From Gymnothorax reevesii (Eukaryota; Chordata; Actinopteri; Anguilliformes; Muraenidae), in NCBI GenBank assembly GCA_029721435.1, contig CM056573.1, positions 120,613,947 through 120,677,946 on the forward strand: a stretch of 64,000 nucleotides of DNA. Reading direction: 5' to 3'. Numbering within the stretch: position 1 is the first letter of the stretch; each line of letters starts with the position of its first letter. The notes beneath the pieces are model-generated. The model searched no databases and was not told the DNA's origin. It worked only from the letters and a program-made list of their open reading frames with translations. Below are positions 1 through 9,616 of the stretch, piece after piece. A program made the position numbers and the translations under genes.

Positions 1-315
1 TCTACAGGACCTGACAAGAACTGAAGATGAGGATGATGTGGAGGTGACATGGAAAACCCTGAAAGAGGTTGTGTACAGTGCCGGCAAAGAAGTGCTCGGC
101 CCACCCCAGCAGGAAAATGCTAGACTGGTTCAGGGAGCATGGAGAAGAGATTGAGCGGCTGATGGAAGAGAAGAAGCGCAAACACCTCCAATTCCTGCAA
201 GAAGGTTCAGCAAGAACAGAGGCTGCCCTCAGAGACATCAAGGCCACAGTGCAAAGAGAGGTCAGAGCAATAAAGAACAACTGATGGCAAAGAAAAGCAA
301 AAGAACTCCCTGAAA
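1..315 (+). pseudogene. LINE reverse transcriptase gene, 5' fragment
   Basis: This is part of a non-LTR retrotransposon polyprotein, from the linker between the endonuclease and the reverse transcriptase. The frame reads through LKEVVYSAGKEVLGPP-like residues and then a charged helical stretch rich in Glu, Lys and Arg. A TGA sits where a Trp-Trp pair would be expected (about 282-284). The reading frame breaks at 315 because a DNA transposon inserted there, and it resumes at 9617 after the 9-bp duplication TCCCTGAAA. The part upstream, including any endonuclease domain, lies before position 1. The LINE clade is not assigned. The join across the insertion is seen directly; the family identity is from recalled similarity to fish LINE polyproteins. 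Confidence 0.8.
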
Positions 316-397
316 TAGCCCGCGTTGCCGGCGGTCAGCAGCTGGCTGGAGAAAGGAGAGGAAAGACCGCCTGCCCGATAACGTAGGGATTTTGAGT
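316..397 (+). repeat. left terminal inverted repeat (82 bp)
   Basis: It starts TAGCCCGCGTTGCCGGCGG and pairs with 9526-9607 in inverted orientation with about six substitutions and no gap. Confidence 0.9.
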
Positions 398-593
398 TGT
401 CCATTCATTAGTGAACGGGAATTACTGATTGGCTTAAGAGGTGTCAATCAAAATTGAATTGTCATCGAATGTCACGCAACGCATGGTTGCGCCGTAAACT
501 GCCAGAACAAAGATGGCAAATGTATAGAACGACGCTTTGATAAAGAAATCGCTTGAATATCTTGAAATTCACGACCGAAAGATTACTCTAAAG

Positions 594-3198
594 CAGTGAT
601 TCTCAACCGGGGGTCCGCGGACCCCTAGTGGTCCGTGGTGTAATTGCAAGGGGTCCGTGAAAAGGTGTCCGTGAAAATAAAATATATCTTTAAAAACATC
701 CTATGACATAATATTGTTAAAGTTACTGTGTGACGCCGTTAATACAAACTAACAGGGTCGGCATCCCTTTCAAATTATGAGCTGCCTAGTGTTTCACTGG
801 TCATACTGGTTCAGCCAGGGTAGCCCTTGAAATTAATGTTACAAACAAATAAGAAGATTATCACATTTACACAAAACAGAAGAAGAAGAAGGAAGACGAC
901 TTAACAAAATGGAGAAATGGCTCAAATTAAAAGAAAGACCGCTTGTTTCGGACAAAGCAGACTCCGGGCCGCCGGAAAAGAAAACGAAAACAGACAGCAA
1001 AAAGAGACTTTATAAAGAAGAATATATCATGTTGGGATTTACAGCAACTGATTCAGACCCTCAGCAGCCTCTGTGTTTTTTATGTGGAGAGGTACTTTCA
1101 AACCATGCCATGAAACCGGCACACATGCAGCGGCATCTGAGCACCAGGCACCAATCGTCAGCGGGCAAGACTGCTGACTTTTTCATGCGGAAATTATCCG
1201 AGTTCAGGGGGGCGCAAAATCACATGCGTGCCGCTAGTCAGACTTCAGCAACTTCCCTTCAAGCTTCTTACTAGGTAGCTTTGCTTGTCGCCAAAGCTAA
1301 AAAGCCATATACTATAGCCGAGGAGCTAAATGCACCAGCTGCAGCTATCCTAGCTGAGACCATGGTGTATAAAAAAGCCGCAGATGCAGTCCGATCAGTA
1401 CCGCTGTCTAACGACACTATATGCCGCAGGATGGATGATATGGCTGGTGATATTGTTCAACAGGTGACTGACAAACTAAAAAGAGCAGGATCTTTTGCTG
1501 TACAGTTAGACGAGTCTACTGATGTGAATGGAGAAGCCCAGTTGGTCATGTTTGCTCGTTTCAAAGATGACACAGTCAACGATATAGTTGAACACATCGT
1601 CTTCTGCAAGCCGCTACCTGAAAAAACCACGGGTGAGGACATTATTAACTTAATTGACTGTTTTTTCACGGGGCACGAGATGGACTGGAAGCGCTGCTCG
1701 CATGTGTGCACGGATGGGGCAGCGTCTATGACTGGTCGGCACCGCGGACTTGTCGCTCGCATCAGGCAAGTAAACCCCGACATCCAAAGCATGCACTGCA
1801 TAATTCACAGAGAAGCGTTAGCTTCCAAACGAATGAGCCCAGAACTGGACAGTGTTAAGACAGACTCTGTGAAAGTGATTAACTTCATTAAATCACGACC
1901 TCTCAATTCAAGACTGTTTCACAAGCTGTGCGAGGAAACGGGCAGTGACTATCATCAGTTGCTGCTACATACAGATGTACGTTGGCTATCGAGGGGAAAA
2001 GCACTACAGAGACTATTTGAACTGAGAGAGCAGGTGCTTGATTTCCTCTCAGAGCATGGACATCCTCTGGCTGCTAAACTTGAAGACCAGACCTGGTTCG
2101 CTCACCTGGCTTACCTCACTGATGTTCTTGGCCATCTCAATGAGCTGAACACAAGCTTACAAGGTAATGACAAAACTGTTCTTCAGATGTATGATAAAGT
2201 TTCAGCATTCATGAGGAAAACTGACCTCTGGTTGAGAAGGTGTGAAAAGGGGGATGTCAGTAATTTCTCTCAGCTTAACTCTTGGATAGCTGACATCACA
2301 CAGAACATGCACCTTACTAAACTCAAAGCCGAGTTTGAATCCTATTTCCCAGACATTGAGGACAAGTCACATAGTCTTGACTGGATACGCAGGCCATTCA
2401 TGCACGGAAGCATGGATACAGCACCAGAGCAACTCCATGGGAGCCTCATTGACCTGTCTTCAGACAGTAGCTACAGACTGAAGTTTTCAGAGACATCACT
2501 GACCCAGTTTTGGTGCTGTGTGGAGAGGGAGTACCCAGAGCTTGCAACAGAGGCTCTCTACCAGTTGCAGCCATTTGGGTCGACATACTTATGTGAGGTC
2601 ACTTTCTCAGCTCTAACACACATAAAGACCAAACAGAGAAAGAGACTTCAACTGGAGAGAAGTATCATTACAGCTGTTGCCACTATTCAACCCAGGTTAC
2701 AGAAACTCATGAGTGGCAGACAAGTGCAGGTGTCTCACTAACAGTTAAACAGCACGCCTCACCACACCCAAGTGACACAAAAAAGAAGTGAGGATGCTTT
2801 GCTTTGATAGCACACACACACCGCATCTGCCCCTACTGATAAAACTAAGACTTAATTATTTGATATTCATTGAGATTTCATTCTTGTGTTTTTGATGAGT
2901 GCAAAAAAAATATGTTTTATGACATTCATATTTCTGACAGCTACTGAATAATAATTCTGTTTGTGACAATATCTGAAAGTTTAAGTTCAGAAGATGCTGC
3001 ATAAATAAAAAAATATTTCTGGAAATGGCATAACTATGCTGTTGTTTTACTTTATGCATTAGAATAATTAAAATGCAGTTTCTGCTGTTTCTATCAAATT
3101 TCACCCCAACCCCCCAGATTGGGCGGGGGTTGGGGGGTCCTCAGGGTCAATCTAAATATGCAGGGGGTCCAGGACCCCAAAAAGGTTGAGAACCACTG
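594..3198 (+). mobile_element. hAT-type DNA transposon (2.6 kb)
   Basis: It begins CAGTGATTCTCAACC and ends GGTTGAGAACCACTG, which are imperfect inverted repeats of the hAT type. It is flanked by a perfect 8-bp target duplication CTCTAAAG (586-593 and 3199-3206). It carries one transposase gene on the plus strand. The 5' untranslated part (about 594-908) and the AT-rich 3' part (about 2742-3198) contain nothing else that I recognise. The perfect duplication and the near-intact gene indicate an insertion younger than its host element. Confidence 0.93.
909..2741 (+). pseudogene. hAT transposase, BED-finger type (ZBED5/SCAND3-like), one in-frame stop
   Basis: The frame runs from an ATG at 909 to a TAA at 2739-2741, about 610 codons, interrupted only by TAG at 1272-1274. 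The N-terminus (codons 1-120) has a BED-type zinc finger: a CFLCGEVL Cys pair followed by a His-x4-His (HLSTRH). The second part (1281-2741) has the DDE core landmarks of the ZBED5-like group: QLDESTDV, CTDGAASMTG and a conserved HCIIHREAL block. It ends with a hAT dimerisation region (TYLCEVTFSALTHIKTKQR). A hAT transposase binds the terminal repeats and carries out cut-and-paste transposition in the nucleus. The stop could arise from one substitution in a Lys codon (AAG to TAG). Apart from it the frame is open, so the copy died recently. Confidence 0.9.
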
Positions 3199-3206
3199 CT
3201 CTAAAG

Positions 3207-3520
3207 AACGAACTACTACAGTCGATCAATCATTTACTAGATGGTAAAGATGAACTTGGGAGTTTTGCCGACTGGCTTCGGTAAAAGCATGATTTTTACT
3301 GTACTTGGTTTGTCCAAAAATTTGGAATCAAGGTCATCGCGAAAGGCAGAAAGCATTCTCGTAATTTCTCCTCTGAAAAGCCGCATCTCTGACCAGCTAC
3401 TAGATTTACAATCTTTAGAATGCACTGCTGCAGAGCTGAACTGTGAGACGTACCAAGAAGTACGTATTGGTTTAAAAAAGGGGTGGTCCGTCGCGGCTCG
3501 TTGCGCAAGGAAGTGGGTGG
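3207..3520 (+). pseudogene. RecQ/DEAD-like helicase fragment
   Basis: The frame from about 3247 to 3490 reads VLPTGFGKSMIF, a Walker A motif (helicase motif I), followed some 30 residues later by ILVISPLKSRISDQLLDLQ, typical of the motif Ia region of RecQ-family helicases. A related upstream stretch (INHLLDGKDELG, about 3222-3256) lies in another frame, so a frameshift separates them. No later helicase motif is present. The LTR insertion at 3521 and the element's right end follow. It belongs to the DNA element at 316-9607, not to the hAT or the LTR element. It may be a relic of an accessory gene of the parent element or a captured host fragment; the sequence here cannot decide. Confidence 0.65.
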
Positions 3521-3993
3521 TGTTATGGCCCCAATTTGTTATTACATTTATAACACAACAGCAACAGCAAGGGATGACAGAAACAGTTTTAAAAACTTGA
3601 ACACATTTAATGAACAAAGACAACTAAACAACTAACTAACCTAAAGACCAAGATTGAATTATAACAAAAACAAAAATATTTACAGTCCCTTTGGGTTTTC
3701 TGGTGATGTGCTGGGTGAGAAAAATCCACAAAAGAAACTTAACAGGTCTTGAACAGAAATGACAGGTCTGGTCACACGTATCCTTCTTCTTGCAATTTCT
3801 CCTACTACTCCACAGTCTCAATTCTTCTCCTTATATACTCTTTTGCAGACCCCACCCACATTTAGACCTCTTTTTTTTTATTTTCGGGGACTTGCCCTAG
3901 ACATGTCCAGGACATGTCTAAACATAGCTCCAGTCTGAGCTTAACAAAAAAAAAGGTGAATACTGCCATCTAGTGGCCTATATTCACATTACA
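3521..3993 (-). repeat. 3' LTR of the Gmr1-like element
   Basis: This is the downstream LTR, 473 bp, differing from 9048-9519 by three transitions and a 1-bp A-run length change. It should supply the polyadenylation signal, though I cannot pick out a single clear one. Confidence 0.92.
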
Positions 3994-4020
3994 CCTCCAT
4001 TCCAAAAGGGAAAAATTTTG
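3994..4020 (-). other. polypurine tract region
   Basis: The minus strand reads CCCTTTTGGAATGGAGG immediately before the 3' LTR. The purine run GGAATGGAGG is in the position expected for the plus-strand primer of reverse transcription. Confidence 0.55.
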
Positions 4021-4113
4021 ACTCATAAAGGCAAAATTTTTCTTTTCAATACAAAATGGTTAAGTGGACACTTGTCTATATATACATATCATACAATATT
4101 CAAATAAACACTT

Positions 4114-4134
4114 GATATATATATATATATATAT
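4114..4134. repeat. (TA)n microsatellite
   Basis: A short TA run in the untranslated part of the LTR element, between the stop codon and the 3' LTR. Confidence 0.9.
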
Positions 4135-4140
4135 ACATAT

Positions 4141-7100
4141 TCAAACACGGGATAAGCAATCAGCAATTACATTGTCTGTACCCTTCACATGCTTAATTTC
4201 CAAGTCAAACTCCTGTAAAATCAAACTCCAATTCAACAATCTCCGATTCTTGTTTTTCATCTTACTCAAAAACATTAACGGATTGTGGTCTGTGTACACA
4301 ACCATTGGCTTTTGCCCTGTACAAACATAAACATCAAAGTGTTGTAAAGATAGAACCAGAGCCAACAGCTCCTTCTCTATTGTGGAATAGTTTGTTTGGT
4401 GGCGATTGAACTTCCTGGAGAAGTATGCCACGGGATGCTCAATGTCATCAGAGTCACTTCTCTGTAGGAGCACAGATCCACAAGCTTGGTCGCTAGCATC
4501 GACCGCGATGGAGAACGGTTTGTTGAAGTCAGGAGATTTGAGCATGGGGAAGTGACACAGCAGAGACTTCAGGCGATCGAAGGCTCTCTGGCATGCATCA
4601 TCCCAAGTGAACTTTACGCCTTTCTTCAGTTGGTTAGTTCGACTGAGAGCAATCTCAGCAAAGTTCTTGCAGAACTTGCAGTAGTACCCGATCATTCCAA
4701 GGAAGCGGCGCAAAGCTTTTTTGTTGTCAGGAACTGGAAAGTCCATGATGGCTTGGACTTTAGCATTTATGGGTGCCACCTTACCCTGGCCTATGACGTA
4801 GCCAAGATAGGTGACAGTAGCACAACCAAAGTCACTCTTGTTCAGGTTAACAGTCAGGTTAGCCTGGGTCAGGCGCTGGAACAACGTCTCTACATCTTTC
4901 AGATGTTCTTCCCAGGAGTCACTCCATGTGATCAGGTCATCGATGTACGCACCCGTATGTGGCAATCCGGCGATTGTAGACTGTATCATCCTTTGGAATG
5001 TGGCTGGGGCATTTTTCATGCCAAAGGGTAGGACTTCATACTGGTAAAATCCAGATGGTGTGGCAAAAGCAGAGATGCTCTTGGCCCTCTCAGTTAAAGG
5101 CACACACCAATAACCCTTCAATAAATCAATCTTGGTCAGACACTTTGCTTGCCCTACACTATCAATACAATCATCAATCCTAGGTATTGGAAACACATCA
5201 GTTCTAGTTACAGCATTGACTTTGCGATAATCTGTACAGAATCTAGTACTTCCATCAGGTTTTGGAACTAGCACACAGGGTGAACTCCAATCGGAGTTGG
5301 AGGGTCTGATAATATCATGTTTTAACATGTACTCAACCTCTTTCTCAGCAATCTTTCTCTTTTCAGGATTCGTCCGGTATGGATGCTGTTTTATTGGTTT
5401 GGCATCACCAACATCTACATCATGAGAGGCTATAGTAACTTTCTTTGGAACATCAGGAAACAAATCCTCATATTTCTTGATCAACCTTTCAAACTGATCT
5501 CTCTGTGAGGGTTCTAAGTGCTGGAGTTTTACATCAAGATTTTGCAACACTTCAGTGTTTGACAATTTACATGAAAGAACTTCAGCTTTAATTCTTGGTT
5601 CATCATCTTGAAACTCCCCCTCATCTTCACACATCTCAGCCATTGGAGGATCTGAAGTGACAGCTGCAACCCTAGCATTTCTGTCATGATAAGGCTTCAG
5701 CATGTTAATGTGACACAATTGTTTTGGTTTTCTCCTATCTGGAGTCTTCACAATGTAATTGAGATCATTGAGTTTTGTCAGAATTTCATAAGGACCATGA
5801 AATCTAGCCTGCAATGGATTAGACTGCAAGGGAAACAACACAAGGACCTTGTCTCCTGGTTTAAACTCACGGCTTCTAGCCTTATGATCATACCAAGTTT
5901 TCATTTTTCCCTGACTTGATTTCAAGTTCTCTTTGGCTAGGTCACAAGCTGCACGCAATCTTTCCTTGAACTTGCTAACATAGTCTAACAGACTAATGTA
6001 CGGCTCTTCCTCTTGCCATTGTTCACTCAATAATAGCAAAGGTCCTCTCACTTCATGACCAAACACTAGCTCAAATGGACTGAATCCAGTAGACTCCTGC
6101 ACTGCTTCTCTAGCTGCAAACAACAGCAAATGAACACCTTCATCCCAGTCTTTCTCATGGTCATAACAATAAGTCCTCATCATTGTCTTGAGAGTGGAAT
6201 GAAACCGCTCTAAGGCACCCTGACTTTCTGGATGATAGGCACTAGAAAGAATCTGCTTTGCACCTAGTTCATACACAACCTGCTGAAACAATCCGGAAGT
6301 GAAATTGCTACCTTGGTCTGACTGAATTTCCCTGGGAAGGCCAAACAACGTGAAGAACTTTATCAAAGCCTTTGAGATTGCAGTTGCCTTGATGTTACGT
6401 AGAGGTATGGCTTCAGGGAATCTGGTAGATGCACACATGATTGTCAACAAGTACTGATTTCCAGATCTAGTCTTAGGTAATGGACCAACGCAATCAACAA
6501 TGACCCTAGAGAATGGCTCGCCAAATGCTGGGATAGGCTGCAATGGAGCTACAGGTGGGTCTAACTGGTGTTTTCCAACTACCTGACAAGTGTGACAGGT
6601 TTTGCAAAAGTTGGAAACGTCTTTCCGAAGCCCAGGCCAAAAGAAGTGTTTCATGATCTTATCAACAGTCTTGTTAACACCAAGATGACCTCCTAAAGGT
6701 AAACTATGAGCCATTGTTAAGATTTCATTCCTATAGACCTTCGGAACAACAATTTGCCTGACCACTGCCCAATCTGCATTGGCAGGGATATCAGGAGGGC
6801 GCCACTTCCGCATCAACACACCATCCTTGAGATAATACCCAACTGGAACTGCGTCTATTTCTTTATCAGGAAGGGCTCTCCTCTTTAGTACACAAATTTC
6901 AGGATCATTAGTTTGCTCCTCAATCAACCGCTTTCTGAACAGAGACAAGTCTCCAGACACATCAGAATCACCAGACCCATCCGGCTGGCTGAATAGAGAA
7001 CTGATAAAAGTATCTGATAAGTCCTCAAACGGAGAAACCATAGTAGGCCAATCAGAGTCATGAGGCGAACCACCTGAGTCCTGACTATTCAATGTACTGG

Positions 7101-8958
7101 ACGGCACCACATCATCTTCTTCTTTAGCCTTCTTGGCCATAGCACGAGTCACTGCGTAAGAAGGATACAGAGATGGGTCCTCATCCCCATCTTCAGTGCT
7201 CGGCTGTGAAGTAAGATGTACAGGGGGAACTACTTTGCCCCCAGCCAAGTCATTGCCTAGCAACAGAGAAACACCCTTTATAGGTAGACTTGACATAAGT
7301 CCCACCTTTACCTGTCCTGTAACTAAATCTGACTTCAAGAATATAGAGCGCAGGGGTACAGATACAGTCCTCCCTTCAATACCTTGTACAAGTATGAAAT
7401 CCCCTGAAGCGGTCTCATCACGTAACTCCAAGGAGTCCATCAACAAAAGTGACTGAGAAGCTCCGGTATCCCTTAGGATATATATGGGGACAGGAGTAGT
7501 ATGCTCATTCAGAGCCACAAATCCCTCTGACACAAATGGAAGAAATTCCTCCCTCACGAAGTCAGCTGTATCAGGCTTTTTAGCCCCACAAGAAGCAGGC
7601 AATTTAGCAGATTGGTTATCTACTACAGGGGTTTCTAACCTTGTTTTCACAAAGGCATTTAGTTTGGTATCCTTTTCTTTTTCTTTCTTAGCTTTAAGGA
7701 ACCAACAGTTAGTTGTAACATGACCAGATTTCTTGCAATAACTGCAAACTAGACCACTTTTGTCACTGTCAGCTTTCACACTTTGATCAGACCTGTTACT
7801 GGATTTCTGAGCACCATCACCAGATTTGTCTTTGGGTGAGGAATCTTGGGTATCACCATAACCCTTTTTCTGAAATTGGGACCATCTATTATTACTGCTA
7901 GACTGAAATTTGGACTTATGTGTGAGAACATATTCATCTGCAAATTTGGCAGCTGATTGCAAATTCAGTGCTTGCTTCTCATTAAGGTAGGTCTTAACAT
8001 CATCTTTAACACAGTTCTTGAATTCTTCAACTAACACCATCTCTTTTAGTGAGTTGAAATCATCCTTGACCTCCATAGAAGTACACCAGCGCTCAAAGAA
8101 AACCTGCTTTTCATTAGCAAATTCAACATAAGTCTGATTTTCAGATTTCTTCAGACCTCTGAATTTCTGTCGGTAAGCCTCTGGAACCAACTCATAAGCT
8201 CTCAAAATAACCTTTTTGACAACCTCATAATCAGAGGAATCATCTGCAGACAAAGCCGAATAGGCTTGTTGAGCTTTACCCTTGAGGACAGTTTGCAACA
8301 TCAGAGGCCAGTGTTCCTTTGGCCACTGGCAACTCTTTGCTACCTTTTCAAAACACTGGAAATAGTTGTCAACATCCTTTTCCGAAAATGGAGGCACCAG
8401 TTTTACCTCCTGACTGGCACAAAATTTATTTTTAGTTTCAATTTTAATTTTTAGTTGCTCCATTTGGAGTCTTTCTTCTCTATCGAATTTCTCTAATTCA
8501 AAATCTCTCTGTCTTGCAAATTTTTCTAACTCAAATTCTCTTTGTTTTTCTTTTTCCTCCCTTTCTATTTTCTCTTCTCTTGCTAATTTTTCTAACTCAA
8601 ACTCCCTTTCTTTCTCTCCTTCTTCCCTCTCAAATTCTCTTTGCTTTTCTTTTTCCTCCCTTTCTTTTTCTCTTTCCTCCCTTTCAATCTCTAGCATTTT
8701 TAATTTAAGTTCCATTTCTATCTTTGGATTTTCCACTGGAAACTGTTCCAGATCTCCGGGTGCAAACACATTTTCATCAATGTAATATTCAACTATCTCT
8801 CGAGCCAGTCTTGCTTTTCGCATGGCTGGTTTCACCACTGTCAGCTCTAAATGTCTGCAAATTTCTAGCAGTTCTGTCTTTTTAAAAGACTTCAAAACCC
8901 CTACGGTTGGTGATGCCAAGAAATCATCCATTGCTGTTGTCAATATATATGTATTCAA
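4141..8958 (-). CDS. Gag-Pol polyprotein, Gmr1-like order (PR-IN-RT-RH)
   Basis: One uninterrupted frame of 1605 codons ends at TGA (4141-4143). The first ATG is at 8958, but a second Met at codon 10 (MDDFLASP, 8931) is an equally good start. Domains in order are a SAP-like N-terminus (20-60), a Glu/Lys/Arg-rich coiled coil (about 82-175), gag capsid (about 190-345) and a CCHC zinc knuckle (C405, C408, H413, C418). They are followed by an aspartic protease with DTGA (497-500), an integrase HHCC finger (H751, H758, C785, C788), the integrase core D822, D881, E917 (D,D35E) and a GPY motif (1055-1057). Reverse transcriptase with YIDD (1338-1341) and RNase H (about 1400-1600) end the protein. It should make particles, copy the RNA and integrate the cDNA. 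Gag and pol share one frame. All catalytic residues are present, so the copy could be autonomous. Confidence 0.95.
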   Translation of the reverse strand: MNTYILTTAMDDFLASPTVGVLKSFKKTELLEICRHLELTVVKPAMRKARLAREIVEYYIDENVFAPGDLEQFPVENPKIEMELKLKMLEIEREEREKEREEKEKQREFEREEGEKEREFELEKLAREEKIEREEKEKQREFELEKFARQRDFELEKFDREERLQMEQLKIKIETKNKFCASQEVKLVPPFSEKDVDNYFQCFEKVAKSCQWPKEHWPLMLQTVLKGKAQQAYSALSADDSSDYEVVKKVILRAYELVPEAYRQKFRGLKKSENQTYVEFANEKQVFFERWCTSMEVKDDFNSLKEMVLVEEFKNCVKDDVKTYLNEKQALNLQSAAKFADEYVLTHKSKFQSSSNNRWSQFQKKGYGDTQDSSPKDKSGDGAQKSSNRSDQSVKADSDKSGLVCSYCKKSGHVTTNCWFLKAKKEKEKDTKLNAFVKTRLETPVVDNQSAKLPASCGAKKPDTADFVREEFLPFVSEGFVALNEHTTPVPIYILRDTGASQSLLLMDSLELRDETASGDFILVQGIEGRTVSVPLRSIFLKSDLVTGQVKVGLMSSLPIKGVSLLLGNDLAGGKVVPPVHLTSQPSTEDGDEDPSLYPSYAVTRAMAKKAKEEDDVVPSSTLNSQDSGGSPHDSDWPTMVSPFEDLSDTFISSLFSQPDGSGDSDVSGDLSLFRKRLIEEQTNDPEICVLKRRALPDKEIDAVPVGYYLKDGVLMRKWRPPDIPANADWAVVRQIVVPKVYRNEILTMAHSLPLGGHLGVNKTVDKIMKHFFWPGLRKDVSNFCKTCHTCQVVGKHQLDPPVAPLQPIPAFGEPFSRVIVDCVGPLPKTRSGNQYLLTIMCASTRFPEAIPLRNIKATAISKALIKFFTLFGLPREIQSDQGSNFTSGLFQQVVYELGAKQILSSAYHPESQGALERFHSTLKTMMRTYCYDHEKDWDEGVHLLLFAAREAVQESTGFSPFELVFGHEVRGPLLLLSEQWQEEEPYISLLDYVSKFKERLRAACDLAKENLKSSQGKMKTWYDHKARSREFKPGDKVLVLFPLQSNPLQARFHGPYEILTKLNDLNYIVKTPDRRKPKQLCHINMLKPYHDRNARVAAVTSDPPMAEMCEDEGEFQDDEPRIKAEVLSCKLSNTEVLQNLDVKLQHLEPSQRDQFERLIKKYEDLFPDVPKKVTIASHDVDVGDAKPIKQHPYRTNPEKRKIAEKEVEYMLKHDIIRPSNSDWSSPCVLVPKPDGSTRFCTDYRKVNAVTRTDVFPIPRIDDCIDSVGQAKCLTKIDLLKGYWCVPLTERAKSISAFATPSGFYQYEVLPFGMKNAPATFQRMIQSTIAGLPHTGAYIDDLITWSDSWEEHLKDVETLFQRLTQANLTVNLNKSDFGCATVTYLGYVIGQGKVAPINAKVQAIMDFPVPDNKKALRRFLGMIGYYCKFCKNFAEIALSRTNQLKKGVKFTWDDACQRAFDRLKSLLCHFPMLKSPDFNKPFSIAVDASDQACGSVLLQRSDSDDIEHPVAYFSRKFNRHQTNYSTIEKELLALVLSLQHFDVYVCTGQKPMVVYTDHNPLMFLSKMKNKNRRLLNWSLILQEFDLEIKHVKGTDNVIADCLSRV

Positions 8959-9021
8959 TTAAAAAAAATCAATTTTACAATTTGAAATGTTAGATTTTCA
9001 ATAAATTACTCACAAAATGGT

Positions 9022-9047
9022 CTATCCCGGACCTTGAGCCCCCAATT
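9022..9047 (-). other. primer binding site of the Gmr1-like element
   Basis: Just inside the 5' LTR the minus strand reads a short spacer and then TGGGGGCTCAAGGTCCGGGA. Its first nine bases match the start of the proline-tRNA-type primer site (TGGGGGCTC). The rest is not a perfect match, so the tRNA identity is tentative. Confidence 0.55.
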
Positions 9048-9519
9048 TGTTATGGCCCCAATTTGTTATTACATTTATAATACAACAGCAACAGCAAGGG
9101 ATGACAGAAACAGTTTTAAAAACTTGAACACATTTAATGAACAAAGACAACTAAACAACTAACTAACCTAAAGACCAAGATTGAATTATAACAAAAACAA
9201 AAATATTTACAGTCCCTTTGGGTTTTCTGGTGATGTGCTGGGTGAGAAAAATCCACAAAAGAAACTTAACAGGTCTTGAACAGAAATGACAGGTCTGGTC
9301 ACACGTATCCTTCTTCTTGCAATTTCTCCTACTACTCCACAGTCTCAATTCTTCTCCTTATATACTCTTTTGCAGACCCCACCCACATTTAGACCTCTTT
9401 TTTTTTATTTTCGGGGACTTGCCCCAGACATGTCCAGGACATGTCTAAACATAGCTCCAGTCTGAGCTTAACAAAAAAAAGGTAAATACTGCCATCTAGT
9501 GGCCTATATTCACATTACA
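9048..9519 (-). repeat. 5' LTR of the Gmr1-like element
   Basis: This is the upstream LTR for the minus-strand element, 472 bp. On the minus strand it starts TGTAATGTGAATATAGG and ends GGCCATAACA. It holds a TATA box (TATATAAGG on the minus strand, about 9356-9365), so transcription should start a little to its left. Confidence 0.92.
9352..9368 (-). promoter_or_regulatory. LTR TATA box
   Basis: The minus strand reads GAGTATATAAGGAG in the 5' LTR, with an identical copy in the 3' LTR at about 3828-3842. It is the best candidate core promoter for the retrotransposon transcript. It is inferred from sequence only. Confidence 0.5.
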
Positions 9520-9525
9520 GTGGCT

Positions 9526-9607
9526 ACTCAAAATCCCTACGTTGTCGTGCAGGCGGTCTTTCCTCTCCTTTCTCCCGCCAGCCGCTGACCGCCGGCAACA
9601 CAGGCTA
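9526..9607 (-). repeat. right terminal inverted repeat (82 bp)
   Basis: It is the inverted partner of 316-397 and is followed by the second copy of the 9-bp target duplication at 9608-9616. The LTR element landed 6 bp inside this repeat. Confidence 0.9.
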
Positions 9608-9616
9608 TCCCTGAAA

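Larger units (their letters stand above)
3521..9519 (-). mobile_element. Gmr1-like Ty3/gypsy LTR retrotransposon, complete (6.0 kb)
   Basis: It has two LTRs of 473 and 472 bp (TG...CA ends), a 4-bp target duplication GTGG (3517-3520 and 9520-9523), a primer-binding-site-like sequence, a purine-rich tract and a single intact gag-pol frame on the minus strand. The LTRs differ by three transitions and one base in an A-run (about 99.4 % identity), so the insertion is recent. Integrase precedes reverse transcriptase. In vertebrate Ty3/gypsy elements this order is known from the Gmr1 group, first described in cod. The element interrupts the older TIR transposon. No envelope-like frame is present. 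Confidence 0.93.
316..9607. mobile_element. DNA transposon with 82-bp TIRs and helicase fragment, split by two later insertions
   Basis: The ends are long inverted repeats: 316-397 matches the reverse complement of 9526-9607 with about six mismatches. The element is flanked by a direct 9-bp repeat TCCCTGAAA (307-315 and 9608-9616), inside a LINE whose frame is continuous once the element is removed. Without the hAT (594-3198) and LTR (3521-9519) insertions, only about 680 bp is native. That remainder includes a RecQ-like helicase fragment, so this is probably a deletion derivative of a larger element. Long TIRs and a 9-bp duplication fit Mutator-like elements, but no transposase is present, so the superfamily is open. 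Confidence 0.85.

Noticed and set aside
3241..3600. 119-codon frame as a complete helicase-like gene
   Set aside because: Its last part runs into the LTR at 3521, its start is a chance Met within the helicase fragment, and a frameshift lies just upstream.
4486..5183. plus-strand frames of 60-180 codons
   Set aside because: They are shadows of the minus-strand gag-pol gene.
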